A DNA stretch of 64,000 nt from Melanopsichium pennsylvanicum (GCA_900208305.1 OAPG01000001.1:868001-932000), one strand, 5' to 3'; numbered from the stretch's first letter, positions 45,501 through 55,781 are shown. Program-made: numbers and translations. The notes: a model not told the origin generated them from the letters alone.

Positions 45501-48500
45501 GATCTCATCTGCAAGATCGCGCTGCTTTGCGACCACCAGATCAGCGACATGACCATTTTCGATGCTCGCACACATCTCTTTGCCCGCAACACGCCTAACA
45601 CGGCTGCATCTACCACCGAGCGAGCAATTCTCGAGCGAGATGGAATGACCTGGCGACTGCACCGCTCTGCAATGCTGATGGCCGCCTACCCTCGCGAAAA
45701 CCAGTCATTTAGCGATTTGCTCAGAGCCTGCTTCGAGTCTTGGCCGAGATGTCTCAGCCCCAACATTCCTTTCTCAAATGTTCTCGGCGTCCTCTTCCGC
45801 GCCCATTTTAGCGCAGACCCTGACCTCAGCGGAGCGTCGGCACGTGCCTTGCGACGCATCGCAAGTCAGAGACCCGGTGGGTCCTCGGCTGTCGTCTCGG
45901 GATTCATGCGATGGATCTTTCGTATGGACACGGCCTTCTGGGAAATTCATCCGAAGCAATTGCTCGTCATGCCCAAGATCGAGGAGGCTGTTCGGCTCTG
46001 GATCGACTTTCTCAACGTTTGGCTGGCCGAGCTACGAATTCAAAACAGCCAGGCTGACCAAGGCCAACCAAGCGCACAAAAGGGGTTCGAGATGGAGCGC
46101 ACCAGTGCTTGGGCATTGATGGATGAAGTCGAAGCTTATGCCCTCTTTCTACTCTGCTCGGCTGCACGATCTTTGCGAGCATTAGCGATCGAAGTATTGC
46201 GGCTCATTGCCGTGCTGGACGATGCGTTCCTATCGCCAAGTCGACGCGCTGCAGCCGAGCAGGCGCGCGCTCAAGGCGAAGAGGAGGAGCCGTCCCGAAT
46301 CGTGCACCTTCTAGACATGCCTTGTCAAGAGTTCTTGGATGCTAATGATCCCCACCTGAGCTGGCACCAGATCAACCATTTGGCCCGCTGGAAATCACCA
46401 GATCGCTCCACCTCGCTAAGGATGATCGCAGAGAGCGAAAGGGAAGTCGAACAGTCGCTTTGGTTCCGTGCCCTTCCATTGTTCCTGCGCATGAGCTTGG
46501 ACCGATTTCCCACGACAGTGGCTGTCTTCCGGTCCTACATCACAAATCGAGTCTTGGAAATGGACCACGTCGCGGTGTACGCTGCCGACATCTCGAATCG
46601 TGTGCCTGCAAATACAATGAACAGCGCCACGCTCAGCAAGTCACAGGCGGCATCTGCGGCCAGTGCATCGCTCCACACTTCCACTTCAATGGCTTCGCTG
46701 CGCGACGTTGCAGCTGCGGGAACAGCAGGTCAAGCTGAGCATCTATTGATGGCGCAGCACTGGCGATTCTACGTCCTTGCCCTCTGTACCACCACTACCT
46801 CGACGGAAGGTTCGCGAGGTGGCGTGGTTGGCAATCATCGGAGGAAGTCGAGTGAGCCCGAGTCTGGCGAGCGCATGATCTCGGCTCGCGATCTTTTTCA
46901 AAAGCTCGTACCCTTCCTGGCGTCAGACAGCGAAAATTTCCAGGAGGCGGTCGTCTTTGCACTTGGCAATATCAACGAGAACCACTATCTTGCCCTGCTG
47001 GAGACAATGCAGGCGCTGAGCGGAACTTTGACGGAAGACTTCAGGGTACGATCTGTGGCCCGGACGGGACTCAAGCGCAATCGACGCCTGGATCGATTGC
47101 GCACAGCACTGGCTCACGTTCTTCAGCTTACCGCACCCCACATGGAGGCCCTCGACCACCTCGACAGTCCAAAGGTGGTCGCCATAATCCACAATTGGGT
47201 CAAGGAGACATTCACTTTCTTGACAGATCGCGAAATCCGTCAAGATTGGGAGTTCCACAGTCTTCGACGCTACTTTTGTGGTGTGATGCAGCATTTCTTC
47301 GACGGTCTCGCCAAGAGACGTCAGGCTGACAAGCACTTCCCACTGCAGACTCGTCTGCGCATGTTCCGTGTCTTTCGCGACTGGCATTCGTACAGCACCG
47401 TCAGCGTGGACGGTCGCAACAAGCTGGCCAATTTGCTAAGTACAGCTGCTGATCAGCAGAGAGATGACCGAGCCAAAGAACGCGCGGTCAAGACGCTTAA
47501 CTACGAGACTCAGGCACTGTCGTACCAAGCTGGTTGCGCCATGGCATCTCTGTGTCAGGGCGTAATCTCGATGGAGGGAGGTCCGGCTCCTGCGCCGATG
47601 GAAGGGTCTTCGCTTGACCCAACTTCGTTGCTTCACTGGCTCAGCAGCCTTTTCCAAACCAGCGACGAGAAGAACCACGGTCTTGCGAGGAAGGCGCTGC
47701 GATCGTTGCTCATCTACAATGATCAAAACGCGGTACTTGTGGATGATACTGTGGACCGCTGCATCACTGAGCACGATCGTGCGCTCGGAAAAAAGAGTGT
47801 CTTTGTCACCACGGCAGAAGTCGTCATCGAGAAGGAAGACCTGTCGATGCCGCTACACGCGATCTTTTGCCTTGGTCTAGTGAAGCTGGGCCATCCAGAT
47901 TCGAGCATACGACGAAAAGCACTCTCGGTGCTCGACATATGCAGTCGCCGCTTCGACGAGAGCTGTACCCTGGACGAGTTCGAGGTCGGCGTGTCGAGCC
48001 CTCTGCCAGCGATCTACTTGCGTGCGCAGCGTGACGTAAATGCTCATCTCGCGATGCATTTCGACGGACTGAGGACCGCCATGCTCAGCGAATTCACGCG
48101 TCGACTGCCATTGGTGGAGGCTTCACGAAGAGCCACGATCCTCGGTTTGCTGCCTGAGTGGTTGCGTGGCCTCATCTTGCACACTGCAGACCCACATGTG
48201 GACAACTTTCCAGCAGCACCACCCGAGGTCGTGCTTTATAGGGCATTCCTGAACTTGTCCAACCTCTTCTGCCTCACCGTGAGATACGGTGACGAGTACA
48301 ACTTTGAGATTCAAGAAATGTGGAGCAGCCTAGTGGCAAGCTCTGATGATGTACAAAGCGCTGGTGCGGTGATCAGCTTCCTGATTGACCAGGGTCTTCA
48401 CTTTCGAAGCGAGCAGGTCGTCAATCACTCGAAACGCGTTGTGTCCTGCATCTCGCACACTCAAGCGGGTCCGCACATCTTCGAGCAGTTGTGTACCATG

Positions 48501-51404
48501 ATCGAGCCGAGCCGTATGATTCAGGTGCCACGCAACGCTCCTGCGCCCATGCCAGATCCTGATCATCGTCACCTCTACAGAGCTGATCTGAACAAGCTGC
48601 TGCCCGAGCCAGAGTCCACTATCGCATTTTCGCACGGGCAGTTGGCGCTTTTCTATGTCGGCGAAATGACCTACGAGAGGCGGGAACAGCTGGAGACCAG
48701 CTTGCCGACCTTGCTGCATGCGATCTTCCTGCACATAGACAGCCGATCCGCGTTTGTGCGGACGCAGGTGGTGGAATTGTTCGAGCAGTTGATGCGCTGC
48801 ACGATCTCGATTGGTGCTAGTGTAGCCAGCAATGCTAGTATCACGGGCTCGTCGTCCACTCCTGTTGACCCAGAACGAACGGCTGCTGCAAAGGCGCAGG
48901 TGGAAAAATTGTTTGCGAGGCGCACATTTGCCAATTGGGCAGCAGAGACCAGCGAAGAGGACTACGACACCCAGTCTAGGATGCCCAAGAATCTCCTAAG
49001 CACGGCCGACGACACGCTGGCACTGATTGAACCGTTCTTTGCGTATTTCCGTCAGGACTGGGGCTCAGTAGCCTTAACGTGGGCGGCATCGAACCCGATC
49101 CGTCACATGGCATGTAGGTCGTTTCAAATCTTCCGTGCCCTGCAACCATCGGTGACGCCAAGCATGATGGTGACCCTTCTCGGCAGGTTGGCTGACACAG
49201 TCTCGGACCACAAACCTGAAGTTCATCGATTCACGCTCGAGGTGCTCTACGCCTTGAACTTGGTTGTCAAGCACTGCGAACCGTTCAATCGTGAGTTCCT
49301 GGCGCAGACCTGGTGGGCCACCTTGGCCTGCTTATCGACTGTCAACGAAGCAGAATTCGCCGAATCGGCTTCGATCCTTGAGGGTCTGGTGGACAGATTG
49401 GACATTGGCTCACCTGACGTGATCGCCTTTTTGGTACAAAAATGCCCAGAAGGATGGGAAGGGGATGTTGGTGTGTTACGCATTCTCGTATCCCGTGGGT
49501 TGAGGTCTTCTGAGACTTCAGCGCCGACGTTCAGACTGATGGCCAAGCTGGCCAAGTGCAGAGATCCGGCACTGATCGATTTTGATGATCAATGCAGGCT
49601 TGGTTATCTGTTTGTAGCTGCTCTGCCTTGGTTCTTTCAGGTGACGGAGGAGAGCCTGAAGGTTGCAGACGGAAGTGTCACCAGCAAGAACGACCCGAGG
49701 AATGCCACGACGGCTTCCAGTGGAGGCAAGAAGGGTAGCGCTGATGCGGCAACTGGTGGTCGAAAGGGTTTCTCTGATCTCAACACACCCGTCCTGACTG
49801 CGTTTGAGACGCAGATGGCCTTGGAGATGGCCGCCGACCTAGCTGTCACTGCTGCGCATCTCCAGATGCGGGATTTGGAGCGTGTTGCCACGTCCATCGC
49901 TCGATCGCGCTTCCGGACCAAGGATGACTTGGTTCGGCAGGCGGTTAATTGCATCCGCTCGCACTATTTGCCCGAGCATGGTCCCGAGCTGGCTGTGTTG
50001 CTGCTGGGAGTGGTTCTCAACCGACACGAATGGATGCGAAGACAAGCCATGCAAGTGCTCAAGATCTTCTTCCAAGCTCTCGACACCCGTAATCATGCCG
50101 CATTCAGCAATCTCGGTTCCGAGCTCCTGATGCCCCTCTTGCGTCAACTTTCGACTCCACTATCTTCTCAAGCGCTCGAAGTCCTCGACGAGCCCATTGT
50201 GGTCCACGGTGGTCCTGCGGCAATTCAGATTCTGCGTATGAGCTTACAGTGGGGCAACATGCCCCTCAACGCTCAGACTCGAGACTTTGTCCATGATGCT
50301 TCCATCTTCGGTCCGCCTCAAGAGTCTGGCTGGGCTGTAGCCGACCCCCAAGACATGGCCACTCGAAGTCGGATCAATCTGCAAGCCTTGGTCAAGATGT
50401 GCGAGCGCACGCTGGACATCATACCCACGGGCAACAATGTCAACTTCGTGGTCGATGATGCATATGAAGGGGACCATGTCGGTTTTGCTCTAGACGAGGC
50501 GCCCGGTGTGGGGGGCTCAAGGAGCGAAGACCACAGAAAGCCATCGGGAGGTAGCCTTGGGGATATCGTAAATCAGCTGCATGACCTGTCAAGTTTCTTT
50601 GGGGATGATCCGATGAGCAAGGACCGGCAGGTGAGTGTCATGTGGAGGGACTCGAGATTGGACAGGTCTGGATCGATGAGGCTTGCGTCAGGAGGAAGCT
50701 TGGGCAGGACGGGCAGCTTGAGAAGCAATGGATTGAGTCCGGGGAACAGCATTGGAAGGAATGGATCCATCAGGCTGGGTTATGGAACCAGCAGGGGTGT
50801 CTCGCCTAACCCCACTGTTGTGCCAGAAACTTCGCAAAAAAGAGCTCATAATGAAGAAATCATAGTCTCAAGAATGCCGTACCGAGGTCATGGCGGCGAA
50901 GGAATTGGAAGAGGCTTCGCCACAGGATCGGGAGACCGGAGCAGTGTTTCCATGGGCAGAAGTGCAAGCACTCTATCGAGCAGATCCGAAGAAGCTGGAT
51001 CCAACAACAACAGATCACGAGCTCAGATTGCAAAGATCCTCGCCCGTTCAACGATAAGAGAAAGCTCAACGCCATTAAGTCGAACGAACAGCGGTACCGC
51101 GAGCATTCCTGAAGAATCGACAGCTGCTCAGGAAGAGCAGAGATATCGATCAGACAGCGAAACCTCGTCACAGCATCCGCATCGGTTTGGCGGGGGGATC
51201 AGGCCGTATCAAGGAGGTGCGGGGCATCAGCAGAATGCTAGTGTTGGCTCGGGATCCACGACGGGAGCAAGCACTAAATCGGGTGCAGGTCTGGGTGGTA
51301 GGGAGAGATGGAATGGCGAGGCAGCCAAATTTGGGAATGATGCGAGGTTTCATTCGGTCGCCAAGAGCTCGGTATCTAACCTCAAGCACTCGGGTGAAGA
51401 GTAG
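42555..51404 (+). CDS. TAO3: Furry/Tao3 (Mor2, Pag1) cell-morphogenesis scaffold
   Basis: A 2,949-residue single-exon gene, the largest in the window. Furry-family proteins are HEAT/armadillo-like scaffolds of the RAM/NDR-kinase network that controls polarized growth and cell separation; in smuts the network is linked to filamentation. The first ~460 residues are Ser/Pro/His-rich and disordered. The conserved N-terminal family domain starts near 475 (VEYALNILMSRFISLATAKVKRAL) and helical repeats continue to about 2600, including segments typical of the MOR2/PAG1 middle and C-terminal domains. The last ~300 residues are Ser/Gly-rich with many basic-x-x-Ser sites that could be NDR-kinase targets. 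The ATG at 42555 is used; an in-frame TTG at 42549 is not. No intron is needed. Confidence 0.95.
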   Translation: MQVVIPDLDDKQLFAPPRRIHSPPASVTGSSNHHSARPSLDQNPPSSSRSLQNITTALPPLSNSAEPSSCHHSPSSYNHHNAYTQSSTQSPTYPNPLSGPFRGAALGWHGRSGSATSDSSAGGFGGLGFRMPSNQTRSEQELSATSSSFNAPLPTAATSDATSSGFSFSNKHPSLSSLRSHVRAQQHQLEAEPLPQDQWPTTPREPPRLEIPAPSSDAADLTVGYRSGFSTPRPPPPASNSHFQHQHLPSPGFYSPPDRSAPLATLRERNDSYASSPSRLSGHTTSASRSSRYHHAPTASFHSDSHNSTGGMSSSASSSAYPYAGSITDLPPVPPLPASNESIYADMPVTPGGHTNNAAFQIPRAMASTTSFEISDFGASPHKHNTRQLREDHAPTRPPRTFDENEDTSSGDHAQWSNTHRSLRRLPQSNNARGASPASARPNALAVSLGAEGLGQLPPGIGTPDPQAPVEYALNILMSRFISLATAKVKRALDSAQDSHPRLLCALSLEEDALFDSVCDSLAHISRKGAASVIRSLFRWKAITIDADVDADLVRRHLAAAPPAGASTVGTRDIAVYLARRKELFAIHLVTKALVIITKVLTRDSLGEAQAAEFEEQTFTMLLACTREKDKDRPMPRSITHVRDACFESVSQLIGEISRTRFVTISDRFVEILEQSTKAPASKTVEDLLVAAIQSLRHLKITNYPMELFEEGADFVDVLARHYAHCHGFRVKTSFAEAFAHLMLPVAQTASAEVNHPTWTKAIDTIWPRMTAMAAKPRYWSVAYPLHVTLLAVSPEEKLTSNWFACVEAGVAKLKDRVHRSVVLNAVVRLLWAYAFRCHESHTNTHKKLENFFRIWFPANRRSLNPSDSSPDPFIMMVHYALYRHFDFGRELLLGFLCHSALGGSTLSLQSDVLSGQRMTIAIRAILLTLHAHVKSESPLFPCGADFHRFDFDTLPEGCGDELPEGFKYPKAEIGEAQIQFNDLICKIALLCDHQISDMTIFDARTHLFARNTPNTAASTTERAILERDGMTWRLHRSAMLMAAYPRENQSFSDLLRACFESWPRCLSPNIPFSNVLGVLFRAHFSADPDLSGASARALRRIASQRPGGSSAVVSGFMRWIFRMDTAFWEIHPKQLLVMPKIEEAVRLWIDFLNVWLAELRIQNSQADQGQPSAQKGFEMERTSAWALMDEVEAYALFLLCSAARSLRALAIEVLRLIAVLDDAFLSPSRRAAAEQARAQGEEEEPSRIVHLLDMPCQEFLDANDPHLSWHQINHLARWKSPDRSTSLRMIAESEREVEQSLWFRALPLFLRMSLDRFPTTVAVFRSYITNRVLEMDHVAVYAADISNRVPANTMNSATLSKSQAASAASASLHTSTSMASLRDVAAAGTAGQAEHLLMAQHWRFYVLALCTTTTSTEGSRGGVVGNHRRKSSEPESGERMISARDLFQKLVPFLASDSENFQEAVVFALGNINENHYLALLETMQALSGTLTEDFRVRSVARTGLKRNRRLDRLRTALAHVLQLTAPHMEALDHLDSPKVVAIIHNWVKETFTFLTDREIRQDWEFHSLRRYFCGVMQHFFDGLAKRRQADKHFPLQTRLRMFRVFRDWHSYSTVSVDGRNKLANLLSTAADQQRDDRAKERAVKTLNYETQALSYQAGCAMASLCQGVISMEGGPAPAPMEGSSLDPTSLLHWLSSLFQTSDEKNHGLARKALRSLLIYNDQNAVLVDDTVDRCITEHDRALGKKSVFVTTAEVVIEKEDLSMPLHAIFCLGLVKLGHPDSSIRRKALSVLDICSRRFDESCTLDEFEVGVSSPLPAIYLRAQRDVNAHLAMHFDGLRTAMLSEFTRRLPLVEASRRATILGLLPEWLRGLILHTADPHVDNFPAAPPEVVLYRAFLNLSNLFCLTVRYGDEYNFEIQEMWSSLVASSDDVQSAGAVISFLIDQGLHFRSEQVVNHSKRVVSCISHTQAGPHIFEQLCTMIEPSRMIQVPRNAPAPMPDPDHRHLYRADLNKLLPEPESTIAFSHGQLALFYVGEMTYERREQLETSLPTLLHAIFLHIDSRSAFVRTQVVELFEQLMRCTISIGASVASNASITGSSSTPVDPERTAAAKAQVEKLFARRTFANWAAETSEEDYDTQSRMPKNLLSTADDTLALIEPFFAYFRQDWGSVALTWAASNPIRHMACRSFQIFRALQPSVTPSMMVTLLGRLADTVSDHKPEVHRFTLEVLYALNLVVKHCEPFNREFLAQTWWATLACLSTVNEAEFAESASILEGLVDRLDIGSPDVIAFLVQKCPEGWEGDVGVLRILVSRGLRSSETSAPTFRLMAKLAKCRDPALIDFDDQCRLGYLFVAALPWFFQVTEESLKVADGSVTSKNDPRNATTASSGGKKGSADAATGGRKGFSDLNTPVLTAFETQMALEMAADLAVTAAHLQMRDLERVATSIARSRFRTKDDLVRQAVNCIRSHYLPEHGPELAVLLLGVVLNRHEWMRRQAMQVLKIFFQALDTRNHAAFSNLGSELLMPLLRQLSTPLSSQALEVLDEPIVVHGGPAAIQILRMSLQWGNMPLNAQTRDFVHDASIFGPPQESGWAVADPQDMATRSRINLQALVKMCERTLDIIPTGNNVNFVVDDAYEGDHVGFALDEAPGVGGSRSEDHRKPSGGSLGDIVNQLHDLSSFFGDDPMSKDRQVSVMWRDSRLDRSGSMRLASGGSLGRTGSLRSNGLSPGNSIGRNGSIRLGYGTSRGVSPNPTVVPETSQKRAHNEEIIVSRMPYRGHGGEGIGRGFATGSGDRSSVSMGRSASTLSSRSEEAGSNNNRSRAQIAKILARSTIRESSTPLSRTNSGTASIPEESTAAQEEQRYRSDSETSSQHPHRFGGGIRPYQGGAGHQQNASVGSGSTTGASTKSGAGLGGRERWNGEAAKFGNDARFHSVAKSSVSNLKHSGEE

Positions 51405-52010
51405 GTTTGCGTTCGTATTTCCGAAATACCAGACCATGAAAATAAATCGATCACCATGTTCAAAGAGTGTGCATTGACAAGGTGGGCTGACTCAGGGACA
51501 AATACCTGCTCGATTTGTGAGGAAGAGGGCGATTCATCCGATGGAGGAAGGAAAAAAGCTTGGCGAATTTTGAAGCAGATTGTTAGATCCAGCCGGCGGC
51601 CTCCACACCACATACTCGAAAAAAGGGGGGTTTGAAATTTCGCTGTTGCATGCACGAAGCTGTCGGCCAATTCCTGTTCCGTCCATCACTTTGCCACCTC
51701 TGTTTCTCATCGGATCTGAGCTCTTCCTTGCCTCTTGATTCTTCTGCCACATCTTCCATCTCCACTCAAACCATAGAGCTCTCACATCTGCTCGCTTTTT
51801 CTGCTTCCCCCGTTCTTTCTCCATCAGCTTGCTTCCGATATCCTGCTTTGCTGGATCTTTTCTTCGGGATCTCCTCTGCTCCAACGCTGCCGACTTTCTA
51901 GAGCGTTATTCGCAGTAGATCCCTAGCTACTGAAAGCATGCATTGCTGCATCTTATTCAGAGACTCAAACAAGATTAATTCATCTATCTCATTATCAAAC
52001 GTCACTCATC
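51405..52010. other. Intergenic region between TAO3 and MDP1-like gene
   Basis: 606 bp: 3' region of TAO3 and C/T-rich leader of the phosphatase gene. No gene recognised. Confidence 0.45.
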
Positions 52011-52835
52011 ATGGTACGGAAAATTGGTCGACGGGCACGTGCGACATCACCATCCACCACCACCACCTCCCCAACCTCTTCTGATCTCCCATCCGACTAC
52101 ACCCATAGCGAGATGACACGCAAAGTGGTTTCGTCACTCGAAGCGCTGAACGAGAAAGGACCTCTACCTGGTCTTGTAGTGTTCGATTTGGACTATACTC
52201 TGTGGCCACTTTGGGTGGATACACACGTTGATTCGCCTTTACGTCGACGTGGAGACGACATTAACAAAGTTTACGATCGAAATGGTCAACCGTTACAATT
52301 TTTCCCACACGTTCCTAGTATTTTGCTCTGGCTCAAACGTAGAGGTATTCCCATCGCAGCTGCTAGTAGAACAAGTGCCCCTAACGTTGCTAGACAGGCT
52401 CTCAACGGTTTATACTTGGTAGATGAGTCGAATCTACTACTCACAATTCCTTCTTCATCTCCATCTGAATCCGATGATTCTTTAGACATTCACCAAAGTG
52501 GAAATGTCCACAACAAGCAAAATCAAAGAACCGGAATTGCTTCTCATCAAAAATTGGTCAAAGCCATCGACTTGTTCGATTTCCAAGAAATTTATCCAGG
52601 CTCAAAAATCACCCATTTCCAAAAGCTACATCAACTTTCACGCGTACCTTATCAAGACATGCTCTTCTTCGACGACGAACATCGAAATGCCGAAGTCGGC
52701 ACAAAGTTGGGCGTACATTTCGTACAAGTAGGACATTCGGGTACCGATCTAGGTCTGGTCGAAAAAGCATTTCGTGAATGGAGGGCCAAAAAGGCTGCTC
52801 GTAGCCTCCAAACCAATGACTTGAGTAGTGATTAA
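52011..52835 (+). CDS. Magnesium-dependent phosphatase-1-like HAD protein
   Basis: A 274-residue HAD-superfamily phosphatase of the MDP-1 type, proposed to act on phosphotyrosine or sugar phosphates and, in mammals, fructosamine-type metabolites. The first ~50 residues are a basic, Ser/Thr-rich extension. Motif I is VVFDLDYTLWP with catalytic D59 and D61. Motif II is in AAASRTSAPNVAR, and motif IV is MLFFDDEHRN. A low-complexity Ser/Asp/Gln insert lies at ~144-172, between motifs II and III. The length is above mammalian MDP-1 (176) because of the N-terminal extension and this insert. It converges on PEX2 with ~200 bp between stops. Codon use is more AT-rich than in TAO3. Confidence 0.88.
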   Translation: MVRKIGRRARATSPSTTTTSPTSSDLPSDYTHSEMTRKVVSSLEALNEKGPLPGLVVFDLDYTLWPLWVDTHVDSPLRRRGDDINKVYDRNGQPLQFFPHVPSILLWLKRRGIPIAAASRTSAPNVARQALNGLYLVDESNLLLTIPSSSPSESDDSLDIHQSGNVHNKQNQRTGIASHQKLVKAIDLFDFQEIYPGSKITHFQKLHQLSRVPYQDMLFFDDEHRNAEVGTKLGVHFVQVGHSGTDLGLVEKAFREWRAKKAARSLQTNDLSSD

Positions 52836-53038
52836 GTTACAGATGACGACGTGATAGATTCAAGAACAAGTCGCAAGGGTGTACAACGTAGACTGCTGGA
52901 CGTGGCTGACGATAAAAAATAGCAATGGATACAGGCATGTGGGATTCTGGCGCTGGATGGTGGTCCAGCATACATTGTTGGGGTGTGTGTGATGTAGGAG
53001 GATATGGTGGGAATGATGCAAAGTCCGGACTGAGCGCG

Positions 53039-54745
53039 CTACTCCGCCTCTTCCTCTAGCTCTTCATCGTCAGAAACATCATGTTGCTCATCGCCGTCAC
53101 CCAACGAGCTACCACCACCCACTGCACTTTCCCCTATCACCCTCCTAGTCTCTCTCACTCTCGTATTGCACCTCAGACACTTCCAACCTCTGTGCCCATC
53201 CTCGTCCTGTTCATCCAACTCGTCCTCCATCTCCTCGTCCAGCAATTGATTCGCTATGCACACATAGCAGTACGTGTGACCGCACGGCACTGTTTCGTAG
53301 GCTGTGGTGACGATGGCATCCGCATACGCAATCCCGTCGGGGGATACGCCGAGAACCTCGTTCCTTGCTTGGTCGTTGCCACTTGCACCTCGTCCACTTC
53401 CATTTTTGGCATTCAGCGGCTGAGATGTCGACGAGCGACGATTGGGTGCGAGAAGACCAGAACTTGGATCCAATGGGTCGGATGTTGGGATGCCCATACT
53501 CAGTCCACCTGTACCAAGTTTCGAAACATCGCGTTGGAGACCGTTTGCTTTTTCCAAACGTTGATAGCAAATGGCACATACGTCTTCGGGTAGATGATGA
53601 TACGGTCCTTGTCTTTCGTTTCGCATAATGTCTTTCAGTGAGCTTTTCTCGTCTTTGTTGCCACTTGATTTGGGACCATTACCGACGATTTGCTTGACCA
53701 CGGGCATGGACACATCGGAACGGTTGAAACGTGTACGTCCCATTGCATCCTGATTCATGCCTAATCTTCGACTAATCGCAATGGGCAAAAACTTGTATAC
53801 TAGCGCCAAAAGCTTTGGATGAGTCGGCAGCTTGACTAGCCTCCTGAACAGCCTTTTGGGCCTGACCAGTGGCAAGAGGAAGAGCAGGAATTCAGTGAAC
53901 GCATGCCAGACCAACTGCCGATTCAAAAACTCGAACGAAACATTCCTATTCATCGTCCTCTTAGCATATGTCAACCTCATCCCCAACACCCGGTCCGCTA
54001 CGCTACGAAATTTGCCATCAGCAAGGAAGACTGAAAAGTTGGCAAGCACGAGTGCGGACCATACTCTTTGGGATGCATCCGTAAGCTTCCACAACAGACG
54101 CCTGGGGTCATTGTTGGGCATGTCCGAGTAGCTGAGTGACGTCATGTGATGTTGCCATTTGGAACCGAGGTAAGGTGCAACGATGGTGAGCAAAGGGTAT
54201 AGGGTAAGCTGTAGTCGGGATAGAGGCTGGTCTCGTGCTGTGGATTGGAGCGCACCTCGATGCGCCCATTCGTTGCGGTATTTGAGGTTTTGGAGCATGG
54301 AACCGTACGAGGCGCCTCGATCGACAATACTGAATTTGAAGAGCGCAAGTTTGAGCAAGAGGAGAAGCTCCGGTTCAAGATCCGAGGCAAGGGTAGATCG
54401 GATCGAGCCGAGCGCTTTCTTGACTGGATCCAGCAGAAGTTCGGCCAACTCCCGATCGAGCAGTTCTGCATCCAACTGGTTCACCCTTTGAATCTTTAAT
54501 ATAGGTGTAGGGAATTTGTACAGTGACGAACGAATCGAGGCTATTGATAAGGCTGCGGCGGACGATGCGGCGTGGTAGAAGGGAGGTGGTTGGCCGACTT
54601 GGGCATCCACTGCTGAAGGGTCAGAAGCCAAGGTCTCGGGGGTGGGCATGCCGGATGTTTGTTGAAGAGACTGTGGATTCGTAGGTTCGTAAGAGGGCCC
54701 GGCGACGGGCGCAGTTGATGAACCTGAGTCATCAGCCATACTCAT
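53039..54745 (-). CDS. PEX2: Peroxisomal RING E3 ligase Pex2
   Basis: Peroxisome membrane subunit of the Pex2-Pex10-Pex12 ligase that ubiquitinates the receptor Pex5 for recycling. The product is 568 residues from the ATG at 54745; 54751 is a TTG. RVNQLDAELLDRELAELL near residue 88 is the family N-terminal mark, then the hydrophobic Pex2/Pex12 domain (~115-330) with LKYRNEW. The C-terminal RING has all ligands, C390, C393, C488, H490, C493, C496, C523, C526, but the C393-C488 gap is 94 residues, Ser/Gly/Asn-rich, and the C496-C523 gap carries an acidic insert. The tail is strongly acidic. The Ser/Pro-rich N-terminal ~60 residues are also additional. It converges on the MDP1-like gene. Confidence 0.92.
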   Translation of the reverse strand: MSMADDSGSSTAPVAGPSYEPTNPQSLQQTSGMPTPETLASDPSAVDAQVGQPPPFYHAASSAAALSIASIRSSLYKFPTPILKIQRVNQLDAELLDRELAELLLDPVKKALGSIRSTLASDLEPELLLLLKLALFKFSIVDRGASYGSMLQNLKYRNEWAHRGALQSTARDQPLSRLQLTLYPLLTIVAPYLGSKWQHHMTSLSYSDMPNNDPRRLLWKLTDASQRVWSALVLANFSVFLADGKFRSVADRVLGMRLTYAKRTMNRNVSFEFLNRQLVWHAFTEFLLFLLPLVRPKRLFRRLVKLPTHPKLLALVYKFLPIAISRRLGMNQDAMGRTRFNRSDVSMPVVKQIVGNGPKSSGNKDEKSSLKDIMRNERQGPYHHLPEDVCAICYQRLEKANGLQRDVSKLGTGGLSMGIPTSDPLDPSSGLLAPNRRSSTSQPLNAKNGSGRGASGNDQARNEVLGVSPDGIAYADAIVTTAYETVPCGHTYCYVCIANQLLDEEMEDELDEQDEDGHRGWKCLRCNTRVRETRRVIGESAVGGGSSLGDGDEQHDVSDDEELEEEAE

Positions 54746-55695
54746 CAGCAATGAAGACGAGGAAATCTAGAGGATAATGGTAAAAGAGGGCCATGTGGAT
54801 GCGAATGCGAATGCGAATGCGTAGAAAGCAACAGAATTGCCATGGCCCTCTGGCTTTTCCCCACACGCCAAACGGTAAAGTTGAGTGTCTGCTCACGACT
54901 GACTTGCAACCTGAAAGCCGATAGCCGGATACAGAATTGACAAGCCAAGAAGGATGGGGACTTTCTCGCCCGTAGAATTTTTCCAGAGACGTGTTATTAA
55001 AATTGTTTGATGCGAAGATATCACATTGTCTTTCTTTTTTCCTCTTTTGCCCCGCGTCTTTGCATGAAAAGAAAATCTCGAGTCGCTCGGCCTTGCATGC
55101 CAGGTCAAGCCTTGGCTGCATTTCAGAGGTAAGGTATCCGCTTTCAACTTAAGCTGCTTCGCTGTCATCCGGCATCGACGTCCGAGGGCCCTCAATTCAA
55201 AGGCGGAGCGTGTGACAGCGACCCTGCGATTGTTCAAAGATTCTCAAATCAGTCACAACGTCAGAACATACTCTCTTTAGCCATTAGTGACAGCCAAGCA
55301 CTTGATAGCTTAGCCAGAGCAGTGGCCATCGTGGCTACACTTGGACGGTGATACCTTTTCATACAGGCATTCCCAAAAGGAGTCCTGCTACGCTGTAAAA
55401 CACGGCCAACAAAGGAACTCCTCTACCTGTAAATTGCTCTAACGTGACTACTTCACTTTTGGCTGGCGCGCCGACGCCGAAGCGCCGGAATTGCATGGTG
55501 CAGTTCAACAAGAGAAATTCCCCTTTCAAAATGCAAGCAACACTTTCTCAGAGTTGCTTTCATTTCAGGTTTGGGTTGATTACGACTCTCTGCTTTTGAA
55601 ACCAACACTTTTTTTTTTCGTTTTTTGTTTTTGTTTTTTGGATTCCTGCGCTGTTGACCCCACTTGTTCTTCTTGACCTACAGACGCCCACAATC

Positions 55696-55750
55696 AATTT
55701 GTGAATACAGACTGTACAGTATAAATTTGTGAATACAGACAGTACAGTAT
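55696..55750. repeat. Two 27-bp direct repeats
   Basis: Copies at 55696-55722 and 55724-55750 differ at one base and have a 28-bp period. Each ends in GTACAGTAT, a half of the nearby palindrome. Confidence 0.85.
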
Positions 55751-55763
55751 CAATTAACTATTA

Positions 55764-55781
55764 TACAGTAAATTTACTGTA
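55764..55781. repeat. 18-bp perfect palindrome containing the dispersed motif
   Basis: TACAGTAAATTTACTGTA is its own reverse complement. The 15-mer GTAAATTTACTGTAC spans 55768-55782. Confidence 0.85.
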
